In this document: positions 17,638 through 26,335 of the stretch, piece after piece
Layout: each line of letters opens with the position of its first letter
How positions within the stretch are numbered: position 1 is the first letter of the stretch
NCBI GenBank assembly: GCA_028823175.1
Contig: JAPKBZ010000016.1
Coordinates: 1 to 64,000 of the forward strand
Source of the DNA: Myxococcota bacterium
Lineage (GTDB): Bacteria; Myxococcota_A; UBA9160; UBA4427
Direction: 5' to 3'
DNA: 64,000 nucleotides
Made by a program: the position numbers and the translations under genes
Notes under the pieces: model-generated
Databases searched by the model: none
Told to the model about the DNA's origin: nothing
What the model saw: the letters and a program-made list of their open reading frames with translations, nothing else

Positions 17638-18750
17638 TCAGCTGGGCTCGCCGGCCTCGATACGATCGACCAGCTTGTCTTTCCACTGAGCCGAGCTGCC
17701 GAGGACCGCGCCGAGCAACTTCGCTCGCCTGTAAAAGAGGTGGCAGTCGTATTCCCAGGTATATCCCACGCCACCGTGCATCTGGACCATCTCCACCGAA
17801 ACCTGCTCGAGCGCATCGCCTGCCTGGATGCGGGCGATGCAGGCCGCCACGTTGAGTTCGTCCTCTTCGTTGGAGAGCGCCCAGGCGCCGTAGTAGGCGT
17901 TGCTTCGGGCGAGCTCGATTTCGCACCACATGTCCGCCAGCCGATGCTTGATGGCCTGGAAGGACGCAACCGGGCGACCAAACGCGTAGCGGCCCGTCGT
18001 GAACTCCTTGGTGATATCGAAGCAGGCTTGGGCAGAGCCGAGCTGTTCGAAGGCCATCAGTGCGGCCGCTCGATCTAGGAGATGGCTTGCCAGAGAAGCT
18101 CCCTGGCCGGCTTCGCCGAGCAGATCCGCCGGGGCGCCATCGAACTCGATGCGGGCCATCGAGCGACTCGGGTCGAACGATGTCACGGATTCGCGCTGGA
18201 CTCCTTCGCCTTCGAGATCCACGAGGTAGAGCGAGAGGCCGCCGTCGCCCTGGGCTGCGACCACGGCGAAATTGGCGACATCGCCGTCAGCGACGGGGAA
18301 TTTCGTGCCGCTCAGCTTTCCATCGCTCACCTTGGCCTGAACGTTTTCGATATCGTTCTGCCCTGTCTTTTCGGTGAGAGCGAAGGTGCCGATGGTGGTT
18401 CCTGCGGCGAGTGCAGGCAGATACTTCTTCTTCTGCGCCTCGCTTCCGGCCTGAAGAATCGCCTCGGTGGCGAAGTAGACACTGGAAGAAAAGGGAATCG
18501 GCGCCAGGGCACGACCGATCTCTTCGGCGATCATGGCGAGTTCGAGGTGACCGAAGCCGGCGCCACCATATTCCTCGGGGATCACGGCCCCCTGCCAGCC
18601 CATCTCCGCCGCCCCTTTCCAGAGGTCATCGGCGTAGGGCTTGTCGGTTTCGAGCACTTCTCGACAAACCGAGAGGGGGGAGTGTTCGGCCAGATAATCG
18701 CGAGCAGTCTGCTGCAAGAATTTCTGGTCGTCAGAAAAATCAAAATTCAT
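17638..18750 (-). CDS. Acyl-CoA dehydrogenase, partner subunit
   Basis: 370 residues with the same fold but a degenerate middle signature (FALTEKTGQNDIENV in place of the usual EPxxGSD block) and a C-terminal QMHGGVGYTWEYDCHLFYRRA. This is the pattern of the second subunit in heteromeric FadE pairs. First acyl-CoA gene of the operon; a perfect inverted repeat lies about 40 bases upstream. Gap to the following dehydrogenase gene is 53 bases. Confidence 0.92.
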   Translation of the reverse strand: MNFDFSDDQKFLQQTARDYLAEHSPLSVCREVLETDKPYADDLWKGAAEMGWQGAVIPEEYGGAGFGHLELAMIAEEIGRALAPIPFSSSVYFATEAILQAGSEAQKKKYLPALAAGTTIGTFALTEKTGQNDIENVQAKVSDGKLSGTKFPVADGDVANFAVVAAQGDGGLSLYLVDLEGEGVQRESVTSFDPSRSMARIEFDGAPADLLGEAGQGASLASHLLDRAAALMAFEQLGSAQACFDITKEFTTGRYAFGRPVASFQAIKHRLADMWCEIELARSNAYYGAWALSNEEDELNVAACIARIQAGDALEQVSVEMVQMHGGVGYTWEYDCHLFYRRAKLLGAVLGSSAQWKDKLVDRIEAGEPS

Positions 18751-18790
18751 GGGGGTCTCCGAAGGTTCGTGGGCCCTATAGAATCAGCCA

Positions 18791-18808
18791 ATTGACAGGG
18801 ATGTCAAT
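18791..18808. promoter_or_regulatory. Inverted repeat, candidate operator of the acyl-CoA operon
   Basis: ATTGACA (18791-18797) and TGTCAAT (18802-18808) form a perfect 7-bp inverted repeat with a 4-base centre, 40 bases upstream of the first acyl-CoA dehydrogenase gene and overlapping the surE stop codon. Size and symmetry suit a TetR-type repressor of fatty-acid or steroid catabolism. No regulator gene is in the window. Confidence 0.5.
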
Positions 18809-19580
18809 CGCTCAAAATCGGGTTTCTGGGGGCGTCCGGGTCGTCGCTGAAGAGCCCGATTTCGCTGATGGCAACCCGGCCTGCCAGGCAGGTGTCGATA
18901 TCGAGCCCCTTTCTGCGGGGGCGGGCGTGATAGTCGCCGGAGTAGCGGAAGGATTCTCCCCGGCGTTCGTAGGCGACGGCCTGGGGACTCGGGTCGGGCG
19001 GGCAGAAGACCGTTTCGAGCTCGGCCATGGGCCGGATAGGGTGCGGGAGGTTCACGTTCCAGAACGCCCCGGCCGCGGGAGGGCGTTCGAGCAGGGCGCG
19101 CAGAACCGGCCGGGCATGCCGGCGCGCCTCGGCCCAGTCGATGGTCCGGTGCCGGCCGACGTAGTGGGAGATCGCGATGGCCGGAAAACCAAGAATCGCC
19201 GCTTCCCGGGCGGCGGCGGCGGTGCCCGAGACGTAGGTGTCGACGCCCAGATTGGCGCCGTGGTTGATGCCCGCGACCAGCCAGCAGGAGCGATCCACCA
19301 GGGAGTGCTTCCACTCCGGGGCCAGGGAGGTGCTGGGGGAAAGGGCGAGCCGGGCGCAATCTGCGGGAGTACCCGAGACCGCGATGCGGCCTGCCGCCAT
19401 CTGCTGGGTACGCAGTTCGCCGGCATCACTCAGGGCATGCCCGACGCCGCTGCGGGGTCCGTCCGGCGCCACCACGAGACAGTCCGCCCACTCGCTCAAG
19501 ATCTCGGTCAATACCTGGATGCCGGGTGCTTCGATGCCGTCGTCGTTGCTAACGATTACTCGGATCGGCTGCTTGCTCAT
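18804..19580 (-). CDS. surE: 5'/3'-nucleotidase SurE
   Basis: 258 residues of the SurE family, metal-dependent phosphatases of nucleoside monophosphates linked to stationary-phase survival. The metal motif NDDGIEAPGI is at residues 12-21; APDGPRSGVGHALS, the Asn-containing GINHGANLG and DTYVSGTAAAAREA are the remaining family blocks. The usual pcm or rpoS neighbours are absent. It is upstream of, and in the same direction as, the acyl-CoA operon, 53 bases apart, but the operator-like repeat between them suggests separate control. Confidence 0.93.
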   Translation of the reverse strand: MSKQPIRVIVSNDDGIEAPGIQVLTEILSEWADCLVVAPDGPRSGVGHALSDAGELRTQQMAAGRIAVSGTPADCARLALSPSTSLAPEWKHSLVDRSCWLVAGINHGANLGVDTYVSGTAAAAREAAILGFPAIAISHYVGRHRTIDWAEARRHARPVLRALLERPPAAGAFWNVNLPHPIRPMAELETVFCPPDPSPQAVAYERRGESFRYSGDYHARPRRKGLDIDTCLAGRVAISEIGLFSDDPDAPRNPILSD

Positions 19581-19831
19581 ATTCGGAGTCTAGCCGCATG
19601 TGATGGGCTGGAAAGCGGAGTCGGGGCGGCAACTCGGTCGACTCCTGGAAGCGAGATCAAGAGGTTGGAGGGAGGCGAAGGAATATTGACTCGTCGTGTT
19701 GATTTGACTCCGGCAAACGCGAGGGCTGGCCGATCAGTCTTCCATCACCCGTTAGGTGAGTGTTTTTTGCAAACCCCACCGCTTCATTTGTTGGATGTGC
19801 TGGTGTCTGCTGCAACGGATTGGAGCTTGTC

Positions 19832-20410
19832 TTGAGAACGTCGCTCGAGCAGTCGATGGCCATCCAGGTCTGGGTCGCGGAGGGAATGGACCGGGCCGCT
19901 TCGGCGATTCGCGAGATCCATGCATTCGATACCGACCTGGCCATCGAACAGACGCGCTGCGATAGCCTCTCCGAGATGAGCTCGGTTGCCTCGGAGGGCA
20001 GCGATGAATTCTGGCGAGCCTGCGTGCTGAAGCCCCTGACCGGGGAATTCCGAGGCGTCGTGTTGTTTTCCATGGATTCGGAAGACGCCCTGGCCTGGGT
20101 CGTCTCCGACGGCGCAAAGCGGGATATCGTCGAGAGCTTTCTCCAGCTCGGAGAACGGGTTGTTGACGGTCTCGTGGAAGCCGCGATCAGCCTGGTGGAT
20201 TTTCAGATGGGAACAGGCGGCTCTCGCTATCGTGAGGACTCGATCACCGGCTGCCTTCTTAGCACCCACGCCCCCCCGGATACCGTGGCCATTGGCAACT
20301 CGGTTAAAATCCGTTCGGGTGGACGCGAGCTGACCGGATATTTGCACATTTTGATGGAGCCCAAATCCATGAACCAGCTGCTGCGCGGTTTGAGCGTGTC
20401 CTTTCACTGA
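19832..20410 (+). CDS. CheC/CheX-like protein (orphan)
   Basis: 192 residues. The pattern GEFRGVVLFSMDSEDALAWV, then LGERVVDGLVEAAIS, then ELTGYLHILMEPKSMNQLL resembles the CheC/CheX phosphatase fold of chemotaxis, which removes phosphate from CheY. The canonical E-x-x-N pair of the active helix reads E-x-x-D here, so activity is uncertain. No chemotaxis genes are near. The TTG start at 19832 is favoured by a GGAG 6 bases ahead; an in-frame ATG at 19856 is the alternative. The assignment rests on weak similarity. Confidence 0.55.
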   Translation: MRTSLEQSMAIQVWVAEGMDRAASAIREIHAFDTDLAIEQTRCDSLSEMSSVASEGSDEFWRACVLKPLTGEFRGVVLFSMDSEDALAWVVSDGAKRDIVESFLQLGERVVDGLVEAAISLVDFQMGTGGSRYREDSITGCLLSTHAPPDTVAIGNSVKIRSGGRELTGYLHILMEPKSMNQLLRGLSVSFH

Positions 20411-20487
20411 TCTCGTGCATGAGGGTCGAAGTGCTGAAAACCTGTTCGCGGGTTCAGATGAGTCATCGGTAACGCTAGGATCTCCGC

Positions 20488-21153
20488 ATGGCTATCTATC
20501 TGATTCGTCACGGTGAGACCGCGGGCAATCGGGACAGGATCGTGCAAGTCCCCCAGACCCCTCTCAGTACGGAAGGACTCGAGCAGGCGGAACGCCTGGC
20601 CGACAGGCTTGTGGACCATCCGGTTCGACGCATCCTGGCCAGCGACCTGGCCCGGGCGCACATGACGGCGGGCGCGATTTCGAGGAAGCTGGGTCTCGAG
20701 GTCGAGTCTGATGCGCTTTTGCAGGAGAGAAATTTTGGTGACCTGCGCGGGACACCCTACGACGAACTCGAAGAGGATCTTTTCGGCCCTAAATTCTCTC
20801 CGCCCGGAGGCGAGACCTGGGAAGAGTTTCACCGCCGAGTGGACAGCGCCTGGGAACGAGTTTGTGCTCTGGCCTCGGGGCTCGAGGGTCACCTTGCGGT
20901 GGTGACCCATGGGTTGGTGCTTCATTCCCTGGCGGAACGTCACCTGAGTCTTCCTTCAGAGACCGACACAGGGACAGAAAGAGGGGCGGGCGCTCCGAGT
21001 TCAGCACCCAGAGCCATTGGCAATACGGCTTTGAGCATCGCGGAAGAATGCCCCGGCGAGAACGGATCGAGTTGGCGAGTCGTTCTGGACAGTTGCACCG
21101 CGCACCTGGCGCCGGGAACGCCCGATGGCCGCCGAGGGATCACTGGGATCTGA
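20488..21153 (+). CDS. Histidine phosphatase (phosphoglycerate mutase-like)
   Basis: 221 residues of histidine phosphatase branch 1. The catalytic RHGETAGNRD is at residues 7-16, the acid residue is in LLQERNFGDLRG (Glu), and the second His is in VVTHGLVLHSL. The spacing is that of GpmB/CobC-type phosphatases. The last about 60 residues (TGTERGAGAP onward) are long and polar and then return to a beta strand, an insertion not typical of the family. Substrate not predictable. It is preceded by the CheC-like gene with a 77-base gap. Confidence 0.88.
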   Translation: MAIYLIRHGETAGNRDRIVQVPQTPLSTEGLEQAERLADRLVDHPVRRILASDLARAHMTAGAISRKLGLEVESDALLQERNFGDLRGTPYDELEEDLFGPKFSPPGGETWEEFHRRVDSAWERVCALASGLEGHLAVVTHGLVLHSLAERHLSLPSETDTGTERGAGAPSSAPRAIGNTALSIAEECPGENGSSWRVVLDSCTAHLAPGTPDGRRGITGI

Positions 21154-21183
21154 CGATGGTCTGAGTTGGAGCGTGTTGGTCGC

Positions 21184-22344
21184 TCAGGCCGAGGGCGGCA
21201 AGTCTCGGCGAGTAAAGAGCATGAAGGTCACTTCGTCCTCGACGTCGCTGTCTTCCCACTCCTCGTCCACCGATGTGAACTCGTGAGTTTCCGAGTGGAA
21301 GTAGAATGCATTGAGGTCGAGAACGCGAGCCATGGCGACCAGGGTGGGCTGGGACCAGACGGTCCAGTCTCTGTACTCGAAGAGTCGCCGGCGCCCGGTC
21401 TTGTCGCTAGCGCCCAGGTGGAAATGCATCAGGTTGGTGAAGGGGTTGGGTTCGCCGTCCGGATCTTCGATGAGTTCGACTTCGAGACCCGCATCTTCCA
21501 TCTCGGTGCGGCTGACATCGTCGGTTCCGCCCATTTCCGTAACCGGGGCGAGTTGCGGAGTCTCGAGCATCAAATAGTCCACGCGTTGGGTAGCCACCTC
21601 CAACAAGCGGAAGATCTCCTTCGCGCCAAAGAGGTGATGGCTCTGTTTACCCACGTAGGCGAGACTCTCACCGGTGGTGATGCTCTTGACCTGATCCCAG
21701 ACGGACTCGTCAAGAATGTTGGCGATCAGGTAGTGCTTTTCGGTCATCTCGAGCCACCGTTGGGCGAGGACCCGCTCCTGTGCCTCAGCGTCGAGGTCGA
21801 TCATGACGTAGCGAAAATCAGGCCGGTGAAAATGGCTGTGGTAGGCGAACTCGGCGGTTCCCGCCATGGGTTCGACGATTGTGCGAACTCCGGGGCATAG
21901 CTCGGTGTTGACGAAATCCTCTACGGTGAAATCGAAGGTGCCAAGAACCGCGGTGTAGGCCGCGTAGGCATCGAGCTTGGAGAGGCCACCGTCGAGATAG
22001 GGGCCGATATAGTCGTAGTCCTCTCGGAACGGAGAGTCGTAGGATTTCATCCACCCCTGCTCGGAAAAGTCGTGGAAGCCTTTCCTGGCCACGCTTCGCC
22101 AATAAGCGAGCCGGGTCTCTTCATCGTCGAAGTCGACATTATTCGCCCTGAAGCCTCGCAGCACGCAGCCGTGAAGGCGATCCAGGATGCTCTCGCGCTG
22201 GTCCCTTCCCATTTTGTCCAGGCGACATTTCCCCTGGAGTTTGATCCAGTCGGGCTTTGCCAGCCGTCCGCTCGAGATGCGCTCGAGTAGCTTCTCCAGG
22301 ACCTCAAGGGAATTCGCGACCTTTGTGGTCGTTTCGATGTGCAT
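21184..22344 (-). CDS. Class I SAM methyltransferase-like protein
   Basis: 386 residues, not assigned to a known enzyme. A SAM-binding motif I is seen in TIVEPMAGTAEFAYH (about residue 160), followed by a motif II-like acidic strand end YVMIDLDAEAQE and a later YVGKQSHHLFGAKEI. The N-terminal about 150 residues are helical and unfamiliar; the C-terminus is rich in acidic residues (VDEEWEDSDVEDEV). The start at 22344 has GAGGAAAGC ahead. It is convergent with the phosphatase gene and divergent from the PfpI gene, so it stands alone. Substrate unknown. Confidence 0.7.
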   Translation of the reverse strand: MHIETTTKVANSLEVLEKLLERISSGRLAKPDWIKLQGKCRLDKMGRDQRESILDRLHGCVLRGFRANNVDFDDEETRLAYWRSVARKGFHDFSEQGWMKSYDSPFREDYDYIGPYLDGGLSKLDAYAAYTAVLGTFDFTVEDFVNTELCPGVRTIVEPMAGTAEFAYHSHFHRPDFRYVMIDLDAEAQERVLAQRWLEMTEKHYLIANILDESVWDQVKSITTGESLAYVGKQSHHLFGAKEIFRLLEVATQRVDYLMLETPQLAPVTEMGGTDDVSRTEMEDAGLEVELIEDPDGEPNPFTNLMHFHLGASDKTGRRRLFEYRDWTVWSQPTLVAMARVLDLNAFYFHSETHEFTSVDEEWEDSDVEDEVTFMLFTRRDLPPSA

Positions 22345-22504
22345 GCTTTCCTCGGGCGTCTTCTCGATTTGTTGGCATCGACAGGGTGGCGAGACCGATG
22401 AAGGGAGAGGCGCCGGCCAACCATATCGCATGCTGGAGTTGAGTGCGTCTTGTACGATGGGATGATCGATACACGGTGAGGTCCCGTTAACCAAGAGGGG
22501 AGAT

Positions 22505-23095
22505 ATGACGATGGCTGATCTGAGGGTAGGAATTCTTCTTTATCCCGATGCGGAGGAACTCGATTGGGCCGGGCCTTTCGAGGTGTTCAGCATGGCGGCC
22601 ATGGATAAGAGCCTCGATGTCGTCACCATCGCCCAGACAACAGAGCCCGTTCGCTGTGCCAAGGGCCTCCGGGTGTTGCCCGATTATGATTTTGAAGGCG
22701 CACCGGCGCTGGATGTCATCGTTGTGCCCGGCGGTGCGGGCAGCCGTGTAGAGATGGACAATCCGGTTCTACTGGGATGGCTCGAGGCTGCTGCAGCGCC
22801 TTGCCAGTGGGTGACGAGCGTTTGTACCGGGTCGATCCTTCTTTGCCGAGCGGGCCTCGCGACGGGATGCGAGGTGACGACCCATTGGGGGTACCTCGAA
22901 ACCCTCCAGAAGTTGGCGCCCGAGGTCAGGGTTCGCAGTGATCAGCGCTACATCCAGGATGGCCGCATCGTGACTTCGGCAGGGGTTTCGGCTGGGATTG
23001 ATATGGCTCTCTGGCTCGTGGGCGAACTCTATGGGGCCGAGCACGCCCGGCTCACGCGCCGCTGGATGCAATATGACCCCGAGCCGCCCTACTGA
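22505..23095 (+). CDS. DJ-1/PfpI family protein (isonitrile hydratase-like)
   Basis: 196 residues of the DJ-1/PfpI superfamily. The N-terminal ILLYPDAEELDWAGPFEVF and the nucleophile elbow WVTSVCTGSILLCRAGL (Cys about residue 106) are those of the isonitrile hydratase InhA / AraC-type amidase-like branch; TTHWGYLE and SAGVSAGIDMAL follow as expected. It may hydrate an isonitrile or act on another small nitrogen compound. It lacks a DNA-binding domain, so it is not a full GATase-AraC regulator. Single gene, divergent from the methyltransferase gene. Confidence 0.85.
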   Translation: MTMADLRVGILLYPDAEELDWAGPFEVFSMAAMDKSLDVVTIAQTTEPVRCAKGLRVLPDYDFEGAPALDVIVVPGGAGSRVEMDNPVLLGWLEAAAAPCQWVTSVCTGSILLCRAGLATGCEVTTHWGYLETLQKLAPEVRVRSDQRYIQDGRIVTSAGVSAGIDMALWLVGELYGAEHARLTRRWMQYDPEPPY

Positions 23096-23149
23096 GCACC
23101 TCGTAACCAGCTCGATTTTCCGAGCGTGGCGGTGGGCCGACTGAGCCGG

Positions 23150-24151
23150 CTACATCCAGGGGGGGACGGGTAGCTCCTTGCTGCGTAGGAATTCGGGGTT
23201 GAACATCTTGGATTGGTAGCGGGTCCCGCTATCGCAGAGCAGGGTAACGATGGTCTTCCCGGGGCCGAGTTCGCGGGCAAGGCGGATGGCACCGGCCACG
23301 TTGATTCCGGCGGAGCCCCCAACGCAGAGCCCCTGGTGTTGAAGCAGGTCGTAGGCGACGGGGAGCCATTCGGTGTCGGGGATTTTGTAGGGGATATCGA
23401 CGGGTGTGCCTTCGATATTACCCGTGATTCTTCCCTGGCCGATCCCCTCGGTAATGGATTTTCCCTCGCTGCCCTTGGCTTCGCCGTTCTTGAAAAAGTT
23501 GTAGATGGCCGCGCCCTCGGGATCGGCAAGGCCGATGACAATATCCTTATTGCGTTCTTTGAGCGCGGTACTCACGCCCCAGAGCGAGCCGCCGGTGCCG
23601 ACCGCACAGATGAATGCGTCGAGCTGGCCATCGGTCTGCTCCCAGATCTCGGGCCCGGTGGTTTCGTAATGCCCCTGGCGATTGGCGGTATTGTCGAATT
23701 GGTTGGCCCAAATGGCCCCGTTCTCTTCTTTCTCGGCGTACTCTTCGGCCAGGCGGCGGGAGACGTGAACATAGTTTTCGGGGTTTTTATAGGGGACAGC
23801 GGGGACTTCTATCAGCTCCGCCCCGCAGAGCCGGATCATGTCCTTCTTCTCCTGACTCTGGGTATCGGGGATCACGATGACGGTTCGATAGCCCAGGGCG
23901 TTACCGACCAAGGCGAGCCCGATCCCCGTATTGCCGGCGGTTCCTTCCACCACCACTCCCCCGGGCCGCAGGTTCCCTTTTTTTTCGGCATCGCGAACGA
24001 TGGCGAGGGCTGCTCGGTCCTTCACCGATCCGCCCGGGTTCAGAAACTCGGCCTTGCCCAGAATCTCGCAACCCGTCTCTTCAGAGATCTTGTTTAGGCG
24101 AATCAGCGGCGTGTGGCCGATCGTGTCGGCGAAGCCGTTGCGGATATCCAT
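23150..24151 (-). CDS. cysK: Cysteine synthase A (O-acetylserine sulfhydrylase)
   Basis: 333 residues of the PLP fold-type II family. The PLP lysine is Lys44 in NPGGSVKDRAA, and the phosphate loop is GTAGNTGIGLA; AVGTGGSLWGVS and GGSAGINVAGA complete the site. It joins sulfide to O-acetylserine to give cysteine. It lies just downstream of the DUF934 gene with a 61-base gap, in the same direction as the sulfite reductase operon, so sulfide made there can be used directly. The start has GGAGG about 10 bases ahead. Confidence 0.95.
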   Translation of the reverse strand: MDIRNGFADTIGHTPLIRLNKISEETGCEILGKAEFLNPGGSVKDRAALAIVRDAEKKGNLRPGGVVVEGTAGNTGIGLALVGNALGYRTVIVIPDTQSQEKKDMIRLCGAELIEVPAVPYKNPENYVHVSRRLAEEYAEKEENGAIWANQFDNTANRQGHYETTGPEIWEQTDGQLDAFICAVGTGGSLWGVSTALKERNKDIVIGLADPEGAAIYNFFKNGEAKGSEGKSITEGIGQGRITGNIEGTPVDIPYKIPDTEWLPVAYDLLQHQGLCVGGSAGINVAGAIRLARELGPGKTIVTLLCDSGTRYQSKMFNPEFLRSKELPVPPWM

Positions 24152-24212
24152 CGGGTTGATCCTCCGGGCAAGACTCCCGGGACCCGCCCGGAGATGATCA
24201 GTGATGAGCTTT

Positions 24213-24701
24213 TCAGCTCCGGCGCAGCCGAGTCGCGGTGGCGCGCTCGTCGCCGGTGGGCTGGTACCAGACGCTCATGTCGGCCTGGGCAGTTTTCCAT
24301 TCTTCAGCGGCTTCGGCGCTCTTCATGTCGAAGCTGTCGAAGCCGACGCGGTCCATGAAGTGGAGCTGCTCGATGAGTACGTCCCCCACGGCGCGAAGCT
24401 CGCCCTCGAAGCGATGCCGTTCCCGGAGCAGTCTCGCGTAGCTGTAGGCGCGTCCATCGGTAAAGGCGGGGAACTCCAGGGCGACAAGGGCGATGTGTTC
24501 TAGGTCGAGGGCGATGGCCGCAGGAGATTCGTCTGCCGCCAGTTGGACACCGACCTCTGAGCCCCAGGCCACAAGCGCATCGCGTTCGGCCTGCCAGCGA
24601 GAGAGATCGACGAGGATCGGCCCTTCGCCGGGCAATTCGTCGCTCCCAACGACTCGGGTATAGGGGTCTTCGGTAATTTTTCCGTCTCTAAGCAGGGGCA
24701 C
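24213..24701 (-). CDS. DUF934 protein of sulfite reduction operon
   Basis: 162 residues of DUF934, a small family encoded with nitrite/sulfite reductases in many proteobacteria. The signatures are DLSRWQAERDAL, VALEFPAFTDGRAYSYARLLRER and the C-terminal VLIEQLHFMDRVGFDSFDM. Its role is unknown; an accessory or electron-transfer function in assimilatory sulfite reduction has been proposed for the family. GTG start with AAGGAGAAGG ahead; the first 14 bases overlap the end of the reductase gene. Confidence 0.9.
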   Translation of the reverse strand: MPLLRDGKITEDPYTRVVGSDELPGEGPILVDLSRWQAERDALVAWGSEVGVQLAADESPAAIALDLEHIALVALEFPAFTDGRAYSYARLLRERHRFEGELRAVGDVLIEQLHFMDRVGFDSFDMKSAEAAEEWKTAQADMSVWYQPTGDERATATRLRRS

Positions 24702-26334
24702 TGTAAACCTTCTCCTTGAAGGGGTCGGGCCCGACGCGGCGATAGGTCTCGATGAACTTCTCTCCCGCTTCGCGCAGCTCGATATAGGTGTTGATCACAC
24801 ACTCCACCGCATCGACGATGCCATCCTCGTCGAATCCCCGTCCCAGGATCTTGCCAAGGGACGCGTCTTCTTCGGCCGATCCGCCCAGCATGAGCTGATA
24901 GAGTTCACTGTTCTTTTTGTCGACGCCGACGATCCCAATATTGCCGATATGGTGATGGCCGCAGGCATTGATGCAGCCCGACATATTCAGGTAGATCTCG
25001 CCGATATCCTTCTGTTTCTGCTGGTCCGCGAAGCGCTCCGAGAGCTTTTCGGCCAGGGGGATCGAGCGGGCGTTGGCCAGGGCGCAGTAGTCGAGGCCCG
25101 GGCAGCAGATGGTGTCGCTGATCAGGCCGTGGTTCGGCGTGGCCAGGCCGAGAGTCACCAGTTTCTGCCAGAGCGGCAAAAGGTCTTTCTTGCGAACGTC
25201 GGTGAGCACCAGGTTCTGGTTGTGGGTGACCCGCATCTCCCCAAAATTGTAGGTATCCGCGAGGTCGGCAAAACCGTCCATCTGGGCCGCTGATATGTCG
25301 CCGGGGGGCTTGCCCACTGGAGAGCAGGAGACGTTGACGATGGTGTAGCCCGGTTTTTTGTGGCCGGCGGTTTGTTGTTCGACCCAGGTTGCGAAGGCGG
25401 GATCGCCCGCCAGGTCGGAGTCGTCATCGTCCAGCTTTTCATGGGCTGGCGGCGCGAAAAAACCGCGAATCCGTGCCGTCTCCGAATCGGCCAATTCGAG
25501 GGCAGTCTCGCGAATCTCGGCCCACTCCTTTTCGACCTTCTCGCCGAAGACATCGGCCCCCATCTCATGGACAAGGATCTTGATTCTTGCCTTGTACTTG
25601 TTGTCTCGTCGCCCCAGCTGGTTGTAGACCCTGAGGATCGCCTCGCAGTAGGAAAGAACGTGCTGGGTCGGGAGGAAATCGCGGATCGACTTGCCGATGA
25701 AGGGGGTTCGGCCAAGCCCACCGCCCACGAAGACCTCGAAGCCTGCTTCTCCCGCTTCGTTTTTGTGGAGCCGCAGCCCGATATCGTGGGCCTTGATGAC
25801 GGCACGATCGCGGTCTGAGCCGCTGACCGCGATCTTGAATTTGCGGGGCAGGAAGCTGAATTCGGGGTGGAGGCTCGACCACTGGCGGAGGATTTCGCAA
25901 TAGACGCGCGGATCCTCGATTTCGTCGGCGGCGGATCCTGCGTACTCGTCGGCCGTAATATTCCGAATGCAGTTGCCGCTGCTCTGGATGCCGTGCATCT
26001 CGACGGAAGCGAGCTCGAGGAGGATGGCGGGCATATCCGAGAGCTTGATCCAGTTGAATTGCATGTTCTGGCGAGTCGTCAGGTGGCCGTAGCCCTTGTC
26101 AAATACCCGGGCGATATGGGCGAGCTTACGCATCTGGGTGGAATTGAGACATCCGTAGGGGACGTTGATTCGCAACATGTAGGCGTGCAGTTGCAAGTAC
26201 AGGCCATTCATCAACCGCAGGGGGCGGAACTGCTCCTCGGTGATCTTGCCGGCAAGCCGGTCCTCGACCTGGCGGCCGAATTGAACCGCTCGCTCCTGAA
26301 CGAAATCTGCGTCGAATTCATCATATTGATACAC
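24688..26334 (-). CDS. Nitrite/sulfite reductase, siroheme protein
   Basis: 548 residues of the ferredoxin-type nitrite/sulfite reductase family, reducing sulfite to sulfide (or nitrite to ammonia). Repeated reductase domains are seen; HLTTRQNMQFNWI and HGIQSSGNCIRN lie in the first half. The 4Fe-4S/siroheme cysteines are in the C-terminal half: ICCPGLDYCALANARS and NMSGCINACGHHHIGNIG. The gene order with DUF2849, DUF934 and cysK argues for sulfite over nitrite. The GTG start at 26334 is given by GGAGA 6 bases ahead; it follows the DUF2849 stop by 1 base. Confidence 0.93.
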   Translation of the reverse strand: MYQYDEFDADFVQERAVQFGRQVEDRLAGKITEEQFRPLRLMNGLYLQLHAYMLRINVPYGCLNSTQMRKLAHIARVFDKGYGHLTTRQNMQFNWIKLSDMPAILLELASVEMHGIQSSGNCIRNITADEYAGSAADEIEDPRVYCEILRQWSSLHPEFSFLPRKFKIAVSGSDRDRAVIKAHDIGLRLHKNEAGEAGFEVFVGGGLGRTPFIGKSIRDFLPTQHVLSYCEAILRVYNQLGRRDNKYKARIKILVHEMGADVFGEKVEKEWAEIRETALELADSETARIRGFFAPPAHEKLDDDDSDLAGDPAFATWVEQQTAGHKKPGYTIVNVSCSPVGKPPGDISAAQMDGFADLADTYNFGEMRVTHNQNLVLTDVRKKDLLPLWQKLVTLGLATPNHGLISDTICCPGLDYCALANARSIPLAEKLSERFADQQKQKDIGEIYLNMSGCINACGHHHIGNIGIVGVDKKNSELYQLMLGGSAEEDASLGKILGRGFDEDGIVDAVECVINTYIELREAGEKFIETYRRVGPDPFKEKVYSAPA

Positions 26335-26335
26335 G

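Noticed and set aside
18411-19835. Long plus-strand open frame opposite the acyl-CoA dehydrogenase and surE genes
   Set aside because: No family resemblance; both underlying minus-strand genes are certain.
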